DNA of 64,000 nt, taken from positions 62,001 to 126,000 of the forward strand of contig NZ_AEYW01000012.1 of the NCBI RefSeq assembly GCF_000192475.1. The letters are read 5' to 3'. Below the pieces are notes generated by a model, which made no database searches, was not told the DNA's origin, and worked only from the letters and a program-made list of their open reading frames with translations. This document shows, piece after piece, positions 57,254 to 64,000 of the stretch. Source of the stretch: Ruegeria conchae. GTDB taxonomy: Bacteria > Pseudomonadota > Alphaproteobacteria > Rhodobacterales > Rhodobacteraceae. The number at the start of each line of letters is the position of its first letter. The stretch's first letter is position 1. Both the position numbers and the translations under genes were made by a program.

Positions 57254-58231
57254 ATGTTCGCATTTATCGTCCGAAGGATGTTCCAGTCCATCATCGTACT
57301 TCTGGTCGTGGGGCTGGTAGCATTCTCGATGTTCCGCTTTGTTGGCGACCCGATTGACAACATGCTGGGACAGGAGCGTACGCAGGCTGACATCGACCGC
57401 CTGCGCACCGAACTTGGGCTGGATCAGCCTTTTGTGGTGCAATACGCCAAGTTCCTGCAAGGTGCTGTTCAGGGTAATTTCGGAGTATCCTACCGGCAGG
57501 GCCGACCTGTCTCGACTATCCTGCTTGAGCGTGCTCCGGCTACGCTGGAACTGGCATTTGTGTCCGGGTTTCTGGCAATTACAATGGGCATCGCGCTAGG
57601 TGTCTTTACCGCGATCCGACGACAAGGGATTGCTGCGAATGTGATCATGACGGTTTCCCTGATCGGGGTATCGTTACCAACATTCCTCATAGGTATCTTG
57701 CTAATCTATATTTTCTCGGTCGAGCTTGACCTGCTGCCCAGCTTCGGGAGGGGCGAGACCGTTATGATTGGGCATTGGTCAACCGGGTTTCTGACGGCCT
57801 CGGGCCTCAAGGCGCTGATTTTGCCCGCGATTACGTTGGGCCTGTATCAGATGACGCTGATCATGCGGCTGGTGCGATCCGAAATGCTTGAGGTGCTGCG
57901 CGCCGACTATGTCCGTTTCGCACGCGCCCGTGGGCTATCAGATCGCGTCATCAACTTCCGCCACGCGCTGAAGAATACACTGGTGCCGGTGATTACCATC
58001 ACGGGTTTGCAGCTGGGTTCGATCATCGCATTCGCCATCATCACTGAGACAGTGTTTCAGTGGCCCGGCGTGGGCCTGCTGTTCATCAACGCAATCCAGT
58101 TTGTCGATATTCCCGTGATGGCGGCATATCTAATGCTGATTTCGGTGATGTTCGTGACGATCAACCTGATAGTCGATCTTCTATATTATGCCATTGACCC
58201 GCGCCTGCGTGTCGACGCGAGGGCCACATGA
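57254..58231 (+). CDS. Dipeptide-type ABC transporter permease (DppB-like)
   Basis: 325 residues, six membrane helices. The first helix MFAFIVRRMFQSIIVLLVVG, the periplasmic loop RTELGLDQPFVVQY and the cytoplasmic EAA-type loop (YVRFARARGLSDRVINFRHALKN) identify the DppB/OppB half of a peptide or nickel-type importer. A ggggaa ribosome site precedes the ATG. The stop overlaps the next permease by 4 bp. Confidence 0.94.
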   Translation: MFAFIVRRMFQSIIVLLVVGLVAFSMFRFVGDPIDNMLGQERTQADIDRLRTELGLDQPFVVQYAKFLQGAVQGNFGVSYRQGRPVSTILLERAPATLELAFVSGFLAITMGIALGVFTAIRRQGIAANVIMTVSLIGVSLPTFLIGILLIYIFSVELDLLPSFGRGETVMIGHWSTGFLTASGLKALILPAITLGLYQMTLIMRLVRSEMLEVLRADYVRFARARGLSDRVINFRHALKNTLVPVITITGLQLGSIIAFAIITETVFQWPGVGLLFINAIQFVDIPVMAAYLMLISVMFVTINLIVDLLYYAIDPRLRVDARAT

Positions 58232-59178
58232 GCGATACGATGGAAACTCCGAAAGCCGCACCAAAAACGCGCATGGCCAAGTTTTGGGACAGTGATTTCG
58301 CATGGTCCTTCCGGCATTCCCCGGTTGCTGTGATCGCCTCACTGGTTGTGGTCATTCTGGTGTTGGCTGCGATTTTCGCGCCCTTGATCGCGCCCTATAA
58401 CCCGTTCAACCCCGCAACGCTGAACCTGATGAACGGTTTCACACCGCCGGGCACACCGAATGCCTTCACGCAAGAAACCTTTCTGTTGGGAACCGACGAT
58501 CAGGGGCGCGATGTGTTTTCTACCATCCTTTATGGTTTGCGTATTTCGCTGTTCGTCGGGGCATCGGCGGTGCTTCTTGCACTGATTATCGGAGTGATCC
58601 TGGGACTGGTCGCGGCCTATTTTGGTGGCTGGATCGAAACGCTGATCATGCGGATCGCCGATGTGCAGTTGACTTTTCCTGCCATTCTCGTGGCAATGCT
58701 GATCTTCGGCATCGCCAAAGGGATAACCCCGCCGGAATACCGTGATGAGATGGCAATCTATGTTCTGATCATTGCGATTGCGCTGTCGGACTGGGTGCAG
58801 TTCGCACGGGTCGTGCGTGGTGCTGCGTTGGTTGAGAAAAACAAGGAATATGTGCAAGCCGCGCGCCTGATTGGCCGGGGATCGTTCCCGATCATGTTCC
58901 GCCACATCCTGCCAAATGTCCTGAGCCCCGTTCTGGTCATCGCCACCATCTCGCTGGCGCTGGCCATTATCGCCGAGGCGACGCTGAGCTTCTTGGGTGT
59001 TGGTGCGCCCCCGACCCAGCCCTCGCTGGGCACGCTGATCCGCATTGGTCAGGGCTTCTTGTTCTCAGGCGAATGGTGGATTCTGTTCTTCCCAGCCTGC
59101 ACACTGCTGGCCCTTGCCTTGTCGGTCAACCTGCTGGGCGACTGGCTGCGCGACGCGTTGAATCCCAAACTGCGGTGA
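58228..59178 (+). CDS. Dipeptide-type ABC transporter permease (DppC-like)
   Basis: 316 residues, the second permease of the importer. It has an N-terminal soluble segment (MSDTMETPKAAPKTRM), six helices, the GTDDQGRDVFSTILYGLRISL signature of DppC proteins (in part) and the EAA loop YVQAARLIGRGSFPIMFRHILPN. The helix FFPACTLLALALSVNLLGDWLRD ends it, as usual. Coupled to DppB through an ATGA overlap and followed after 4 bp by the ATPase gene. Confidence 0.94.
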   Translation: MSDTMETPKAAPKTRMAKFWDSDFAWSFRHSPVAVIASLVVVILVLAAIFAPLIAPYNPFNPATLNLMNGFTPPGTPNAFTQETFLLGTDDQGRDVFSTILYGLRISLFVGASAVLLALIIGVILGLVAAYFGGWIETLIMRIADVQLTFPAILVAMLIFGIAKGITPPEYRDEMAIYVLIIAIALSDWVQFARVVRGAALVEKNKEYVQAARLIGRGSFPIMFRHILPNVLSPVLVIATISLALAIIAEATLSFLGVGAPPTQPSLGTLIRIGQGFLFSGEWWILFFPACTLLALALSVNLLGDWLRDALNPKLR

Positions 59179-59182
59179 TTTC

Positions 59183-60889
59183 ATGAGCCTTCTGACTATC
59201 CAAGACCTCACCGTTGAGTTTCCGACCCGCCGCCAGCTTTTCACAGCGGTGGATCACGCCAGCCTGTCCGTTGAACCCGGCGAAATTCACGGGCTGGTGG
59301 GTGAATCCGGTGCCGGTAAATCTACAATCGGCGCCGCGGTCATGGGCCTGCTGGAACGTCCGGGACGTATCGCCAGTGGCCAGATCAAGCTGGGGGGCGA
59401 GCAGATCAGTGGCATTGATGCCGAGGCGATGCGAGGGCTGCGCGGCAAAAAGATCTCGATGATCTTTCAGGATCCGCTGACCTCATTGAACCCTCTGTTC
59501 ACAGTGCGCGAGCAACTGGTTGAAACGATCCAGACCCATCTGGGCGGTACTGAAGCCGAGGCAAACAAACGCGCCCGAGACCTAATTGACCGCGTGGGCA
59601 TTCCGGACCCGGACACGCGGCTTGATCAATACCCGCATCAGTTTTCCGGCGGGATGCGCCAGCGTGTGGTCATCGCGTTGGCCTTGTGCACCGAACCTGA
59701 CGTAATTATCGCTGATGAACCCACAACGGCATTGGATGTTTCCGTTCAGGCGCAGATCCTGGACCTGATCAAGGAATTGGCGCAGGAGCGTCAGGTCGGT
59801 GTAATCCTGATCACCCATGATATGGGCGTGATCGCCGACTCCACAGATCGGGTGACCGTGATGTATGCGGGAAAAGTGGTCGAAAGCGGTACCACGGCTC
59901 AGGTGATGGGCCAGCCACAGCACAAATACACCAAGTCCTTGATCGCTGCTGTACCGCGCCCGACACTGAAATTGCATCGCTTCCCTCAGATCAGCTATGG
60001 CGGTCGCGAAACACGTTTTGCCGTCGACGATATGGCGCGCCATTGGCCAAAGGTGGACAACGACACTAGCAAACCGCTTTTTGAAATCCGCAACCTGACC
60101 AAAAAGTTCCTGCAGAAACGTGGCCTGCTGCCTTGGGATCGGACATATTTTACAGCCGTTGATAATGTTAGCTTCGATATTCACGCGGGCGAGGTCTTCG
60201 GGGTCGTGGGTGAATCGGGCTCGGGTAAATCGACGGTCGCGCGGATGATCGCCGGGCTCTACCCGGTTGACGGAGGCACGATCGATTTTCAGGGCCAGCG
60301 GGTAAGTGATCTAAGCAATCGTTCGGTGCAAGACGAGTACCGAAAGAACATCCAGATGATTTTTCAGGACCCCTACTCTTCCCTCAATCCTCGGATGCGC
60401 GTGGATGAAATTGTTGCCGAGCCAATTCGCCATCATCGCCTGATGGATGGCGCGCACATCAAGCGCCGGGTGGATGAATTGTTGGATCAGGTGGGTCTGG
60501 GTTCCGGAGCCGGTCAAAAATACCCGCACGAGTTTTCGGGTGGTCAGCGGCAGCGTATTTCGATCGCCCGCGCTTTGGCGACACAACCCCGGTTCCTGAT
60601 CTGCGATGAGCCGACTAGCGCGCTTGACGTATCGATTCAGGCTCAGATTCTGAACATCCTGAAGGATTTGCAAGAGCATCTGGGCCTGACCATGCTGTTT
60701 ATCAGCCACGACTTGCCCGTCGTCCGCCAGATGTGCGACCGGGTTGCGGTCATGAAGCAGGGCCAAATCGTCGAGGTCCAAGAGACCAGCGAGTTGTTTG
60801 CCAATCCGAAAACCGAATACGCAAGCGAATTACTGCGGCTTATGCCAAAGCTTGATGACCTGTCGACCGATGGGCTTGAGGCAGGTTAG
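59183..60889 (+). CDS. Fused dual ATP-binding subunit of dipeptide-type ABC importer
   Basis: 568 residues holding two complete ABC ATPase domains, the DppD and DppF equivalents in one chain. Domain 1: Walker A GESGAGKS, signature FSGGMRQRVVIA, Walker B IIADEPTTALD. Domain 2 (from about 290): [34 protein letters not shown]. Between them lies the cysteine-poor oligopeptide-type linker. It drives uptake through the two permeases just upstream. It converges on the creatininase gene with a 34-bp gap and no clear terminator. Confidence 0.95.
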   Translation: MSLLTIQDLTVEFPTRRQLFTAVDHASLSVEPGEIHGLVGESGAGKSTIGAAVMGLLERPGRIASGQIKLGGEQISGIDAEAMRGLRGKKISMIFQDPLTSLNPLFTVREQLVETIQTHLGGTEAEANKRARDLIDRVGIPDPDTRLDQYPHQFSGGMRQRVVIALALCTEPDVIIADEPTTALDVSVQAQILDLIKELAQERQVGVILITHDMGVIADSTDRVTVMYAGKVVESGTTAQVMGQPQHKYTKSLIAAVPRPTLKLHRFPQISYGGRETRFAVDDMARHWPKVDNDTSKPLFEIRNLTKKFLQKRGLLPWDRTYFTAVDNVSFDIHAGEVFGVVGESGSGKSTVARMIAGLYPVDGGTIDFQGQRVSDLSNRSVQDEYRKNIQMIFQDPYSSLNPRMRVDEIVAEPIRHHRLMDGAHIKRRVDELLDQVGLGSGAGQKYPHEFSGGQRQRISIARALATQPRFLICDEPTSALDVSIQAQILNILKDLQEHLGLTMLFISHDLPVVRQMCDRVAVMKQGQIVEVQETSELFANPKTEYASELLRLMPKLDDLSTDGLEAG

Positions 60890-60923
60890 AAAACACTTAC
60901 CCTTTCACTTCAGCATCTTTTGA

Positions 60924-61661
60924 CTATCGATCTTGCTCAAATGAACGGAATTCGTTCGCAATTGCGATCGCAGCCATGGTCAGCAGGCGTTTACCATCCT
61001 TCGGGTTGGCGAGGGCAGAGTGTGAGCCGACTCGCCCATCAGGGAATTCTGCACGATGTTCATCGGGTGGACCATGTCGGTCGCCTGCGTGATCCCGCAC
61101 ATATTCTGCAGTGAGTTTCCTTGGTGGTTCGGCAGCCAGGTTTGCTGGCAATACGCCGAGTAGAGATTGCGTTATTGCGATTTCGGATGGAGTTGCATGC
61201 ATCCCTTCCCATTCGCCGTATAGCTGTCTGCGTAGCGTGTTTACAGTGTCGGGCTCCCACCAGCTGCGGATAATCAACTGGTTGTCAAGAAGAGTAGATT
61301 TGATGGTGCGAAGGGGTTCCAGATTGGCACCATGCCCATTCACTACGAACACGCCACGGAACCCTTGTGCCAGCAATCCCGCAATGACTTCATTTGCCAG
61401 CATCTGAAATACTTCGGCCGAAACCGAAACCGTACCGGGAAAGCCTGTATTGAACGGCGCGGGGGTGTACGCCAGCGGGGGCGCAACGATCCCCCCGCAT
61501 CGACTGGCAGCCGCAAGCGCGACTGCCTCAGCGCAAATTGTGTCCGTACCTATGCGACCCATCGGACCATGCTGTTCGGTCGAACCCACCGGAAGCAACA
61601 CCGCAGCACCTTGATTTATACGAGCGTCGACCTCGTACCAGGTCATGTGATCAAGCTTCAT
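60924..61661 (-). CDS. Creatininase-family amidohydrolase
   Basis: 245 residues. Metal-binding residues fit the creatininase fold: E29 and H31 in GSTEQHG, D40 in GTDT and H110 in VNGHGANL. The family includes creatinine amidohydrolase, formamide-forming enzymes of flavin and deazaflavin synthesis and mycofactocin protease. Here it is the second gene of a minus-strand pair with a binding protein (45-bp gap), so I infer it hydrolyses an imported cyclic or linear amide. The exact substrate cannot be told. Confidence 0.88.
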   Translation of the reverse strand: MKLDHMTWYEVDARINQGAAVLLPVGSTEQHGPMGRIGTDTICAEAVALAAASRCGGIVAPPLAYTPAPFNTGFPGTVSVSAEVFQMLANEVIAGLLAQGFRGVFVVNGHGANLEPLRTIKSTLLDNQLIIRSWWEPDTVNTLRRQLYGEWEGMHATPSEIAITQSLLGVLPANLAAEPPRKLTAEYVRDHAGDRHGPPDEHRAEFPDGRVGSHSALANPKDGKRLLTMAAIAIANEFRSFEQDR

Positions 61662-61706
61662 GACTTCCTGTCCAAGTCTTGATCATTGCTGCGGTGTTAG
61701 CCGTGA

Positions 61707-62477
61707 TCAGAGACCCCACCGCTTCTGGTTTTCATCGAAGAAGCCCTGAGCTTTTTTCACTTCGATCCAGCTGTTTACATAATTGATCCAGACCTGATCA
61801 TCTTGTGGCAACAGCATCGCGATCGGGGACGGCGACCGGGGGCCGGCATTTTTCACGCGAACAACCGGAAACTTGGCCTCTAGCGTCGAGCCTTCGATAT
61901 TCGACGTGATGAACACATCCGCCCGACCGGCAAGCACTTCCTGAAAACCGCGAGCCGGGGCTTCGACCACCTTGATATCCGCATCGGGGAACCATTCGCG
62001 CACACGTTTTTCAAAGGTTGTACCCAGGGTTGTTGCGACTTTTACACCGGGTTTGTTGATCGAGTCATACCCGTCAAATTTATCGGCCTTGTCTTTGGTC
62101 GTGTACGGGAACAGTTCAACAGAGATGTAGCTGTCAGAGAAACCGGCAACCTTCAAGCGCGGCGGAGAAATCGAAGCCGAGCCGGTGATATGATATTTCC
62201 CGGCGACCACCCCATTGACCAGGGTTTTCCAGTCTGTCGGAACATATTCAACTTCGACGCCAAGATCTGCAGCCAGTGCGTTCATGATATCTATATCATA
62301 ACCCTTGTAGCTGTTAGTCGCAGGATCGCGCAGCGACATTGGATTCCAATCTCCAGTTGTACCGACTTTCATCACACCAGAATCCAGGATTTCATTCAGT
62401 GCAGACTGGGCCTGAGCGGCGCTACCAATCGCTAGGCCAATCGCAGCGGCAATGGCTACTTTGAAAAGATGTTTCAT
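61707..62477 (-). CDS. Family-3 substrate-binding protein, cyclohexadienyl-dehydratase-like
   Basis: About 256 residues. Signal peptide MKHLFKVAIAAAIGLAIG... with cleavage after AQAQ (about residue 23). The mature part starts like PheC proteins (LNEILDSGVMKVGTTGDWNPMS) and has GRADVFITSNIEGSTLEAKF, matching the segment of cyclohexadienyl dehydratases that carries the catalytic Glu. It may be a binding protein for the divergently encoded ABC importer or a periplasmic enzyme. Start at 62477 with tctcct complement (aggaga) upstream; an open frame reaches 62648 but without signal-like sequence. Confidence 0.85.
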   Translation of the reverse strand: MKHLFKVAIAAAIGLAIGSAAQAQSALNEILDSGVMKVGTTGDWNPMSLRDPATNSYKGYDIDIMNALAADLGVEVEYVPTDWKTLVNGVVAGKYHITGSASISPPRLKVAGFSDSYISVELFPYTTKDKADKFDGYDSINKPGVKVATTLGTTFEKRVREWFPDADIKVVEAPARGFQEVLAGRADVFITSNIEGSTLEAKFPVVRVKNAGPRSPSPIAMLLPQDDQVWINYVNSWIEVKKAQGFFDENQKRWGL

Positions 62478-62596
62478 GTATTTCTCCTGTTGGTGGCAGT
62501 CGGCTAGTTTAGCTGGATTGTTTCTTGATCTAAGCGCAAAGACCACGCTAACCTCAAGAAAATAATTGACTGAGAATAACAAAGGCAGGCCAGCTA
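62478..62596. promoter_or_regulatory. Divergent promoter region of the small ABC cluster
   Basis: A 119-bp space between two divergent genes, AT-rich in the middle, must hold promoters for both directions. No operator or regulator gene was identified nearby. Called by position only. Confidence 0.4.
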
Positions 62597-63337
62597 ATGC
62601 CAGACGCCGCGATCGAGTTAGTCGACGTAAACAAATGGTATGGCACATTTCATGTGCTCAAGGATATCAATCTTACGATAAATAGCGGTGAAAAAGTTGT
62701 AATCTGTGGGCCTTCCGGTTCTGGAAAATCGACGGTTGTAAGATGCATCAACCAGCTTGAAAAACACCAAAAAGGTACGATCCGCATAGACGGGACAGAG
62801 CTGTCAGATAACGCCCAATCCGTCGCCACAATTCGATCAGAAGTCGGGATGGTGTTCCAGCAGTTTAATCTTTTTCCGCATTTGACCGTGCTCGAAAACC
62901 TGACTTTGGGTCCGATCAAAGCAAGAGGGTTGAGCAAAAAAGAGGCCGAAGAAAAAGCCCGCCATTACCTTGAACGGGTCCATATCCCAGACCAGGCCGA
63001 CAAACGTCCCATTCAGCTTTCAGGTGGACAACAGCAACGTGTGGCCATCGCTCGTTCGCTTTGCATGGAGCCGAGGGTTTTGTTGTTTGACGAACCCACC
63101 TCGGCCCTGGATCCCGAAATGATTTCGGAAGTCCTCGACGTGATGGTTGAACTGGCGCAGGAAGGAATGACCATGGTGGTTGTCACCCACGAGATGGGTT
63201 TTGCACGCAAAGTTGCAGACAACATGGTGTTTATGGATGCGGGTGAGATCGTCGAACAAGGAAAACCGGAACATTTCTTCACTAATCCGCGGTCTGAGCG
63301 GTGTCAGAAATTCTTAAGCCAGATTCTGCAACATTGA
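62597..63337 (+). CDS. Polar amino acid-type ABC transporter ATP-binding protein (GlnQ-like)
   Basis: 246 residues, a single ABC ATPase. Walker [11 protein letters not shown]-loop [16 protein letters not shown], signature [15 protein letters not shown], Walker [15 protein letters not shown] and switch His in [15 protein letters not shown]. The sequence [18 protein letters not shown] near the start is typical of the GlnQ/HisP group. The permease follows after 10 bp. The likely cognate binding protein is encoded divergently. Confidence 0.95.
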   Translation: MPDAAIELVDVNKWYGTFHVLKDINLTINSGEKVVICGPSGSGKSTVVRCINQLEKHQKGTIRIDGTELSDNAQSVATIRSEVGMVFQQFNLFPHLTVLENLTLGPIKARGLSKKEAEEKARHYLERVHIPDQADKRPIQLSGGQQQRVAIARSLCMEPRVLLFDEPTSALDPEMISEVLDVMVELAQEGMTMVVVTHEMGFARKVADNMVFMDAGEIVEQGKPEHFFTNPRSERCQKFLSQILQH

Positions 63338-63347
63338 GTTGGATGTC

Positions 63348-64000
63348 ATGAAGAAACCGCTCCTGTTCCTCCCCCTGTTTGTACTTTTAGCTGGGTGTTC
63401 GTCGTCTCAGACATGGGGCTGGTATGTGATTGATCCCACCACCGCATCAGGCTGGACCAATGTCAAGTTTCTGGTGTCTGGGATGGGTGCGACGATCCAG
63501 ATATCGCTGATCGCGGCGATCATGTCGATTGTGATTGGTCTGCTGGTGGCGCTGCCAGGTCTGTCTGAAAAACGTGGTTGGCGACTGGTGAACCGGATCT
63601 ACGTGGAATTTGTCCGCTCGATCCCTCTGCTTCCGATGTTGTTTTGGGTATTTTATGGTTTGCCAATCGTATTTCAGTCGATGGGGATGAATATACCGAT
63701 CGATCCATTCTGGGGGGCGATCATCACATTGGCAATCTCGGACAGTGCCTTTACCGCTGAAATTTACCGCGCTGGGATTCAATCAATTGCCAAAGGCCAA
63801 AGCGAAGCTGCGCAGACAATCGGGCTGAACTACTTTCAGACTATGCGCTATGTGATCCTGCCGCAGGCAATCCGACGCATTCTGCCGCCATTGGCCAATC
63901 AGTTCATTTACATCGTGAAAATGAGCGCTTTTGCCAGCGTCATTGGTATGCAGGAACTGACACGCCGCGCGAACGAGCTGGTGGTGACCGAATATCGTCC
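63348..64000 (+). CDS. Polar amino acid-type ABC permease, 5' part, with lipoprotein-like signal
   Basis: Runs off the window (about 217 residues seen). The start has an unusual lipoprotein-type signal, MKKPLLFLPLFVLLAGCSSS (Cys17 in LAGC), followed by a 25-residue periplasmic-looking stretch. A normal HisMQ-type permease follows: TIQISLIAAIMSIVIG, FVRSIPLLPMLFWVFYG and the EAA-type loop EAAQTIGLNYFQTMRYVILPQAIRR. It pairs with the GlnQ-like ATPase 10 bp upstream. The frame is open to the last base. An alternative later start would remove the signal but would lack a ribosome site I can see. Confidence 0.9.
   Translation, partial: MKKPLLFLPLFVLLAGCSSSQTWGWYVIDPTTASGWTNVKFLVSGMGATIQISLIAAIMSIVIGLLVALPGLSEKRGWRLVNRIYVEFVRSIPLLPMLFWVFYGLPIVFQSMGMNIPIDPFWGAIITLAISDSAFTAEIYRAGIQSIAKGQSEAAQTIGLNYFQTMRYVILPQAIRRILPPLANQFIYIVKMSAFASVIGMQELTRRANELVVTEYR

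Overview
The window looks like chromosome of a marine alphaproteobacterium of the roseobacter group (Rhodobacteraceae). The evidence is a Na+-NQR operon end with its maturation factors, the order accD-folC, a monomeric NADP-isocitrate dehydrogenase, several ABC uptake systems, moderately GC-rich codon use and many TTG/GTG starts. Species cannot be fixed from the sequence alone. No phage genes, insertion sequences or CRISPR arrays were seen. One tRNA gene, tRNA-Leu(UAG), is present.

Layout. 1-4.9 kb: end of the nqr operon (nqrE, nqrF), a PP1-like phosphoesterase, a CBS-domain protein (opposite strand), a small membrane protein, then apbE and nqrM, which mature the Na+-pumping NADH dehydrogenase. 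5-10.7 kb: a sulfatase/phosphonate-monoester-hydrolase family enzyme, gpmI, envC and ctpA. 10.8-17.7 kb: a DHA2-type exporter, two roseobacter hypotheticals, a very unusual ABC-like membrane protein with a degenerate split nucleotide-binding domain and a cyclic-nucleotide-binding tail, and a CPBP protease. 17.8-27.8 kb: accD, folC, zapE, an MFS carrier, a HAD hydrolase, a YaiI-type protein, sthA, fghA, an AEC carrier and a TetR regulator, then tRNA-Leu.

28.7-44.5 kb is the most interesting region. It has a 765-bp gene-free leader, then two tandem pairs of dynamin-like/P-loop GTPases (A1-B1 and A2-B2, clearly paralogous), with a roadblock/LC7-like protein and an unrecognised protein between the pairs and another unrecognised small protein in front. 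After a 340-bp gap comes a transmembrane Ser/Thr kinase with a periplasmic PDZ-like end, an FHA protein, a PP2C phosphatase and two secreted LysM plus solute-binding-domain proteins, closed by a strong terminator. I infer one functional unit: a kinase/phosphatase/FHA switch reading an envelope signal and controlling paired membrane-remodelling GTPases. No type VI secretion structural genes are present, so this is not the usual home of a PpkA/PppA/Fha set.

44.8-64 kb: monomeric icd, a DUF4173-like membrane protein with an OmpR/histidine-kinase pair, tex, a dipeptide-type ABC operon with two paralogous binding proteins and an embedded xi-class glutathione transferase, a creatininase-family amidohydrolase with a cyclohexadienyl-dehydratase-like binding protein, and divergently a polar amino-acid-type ATPase and a permease that starts with a lipoprotein-like signal and runs off the window.
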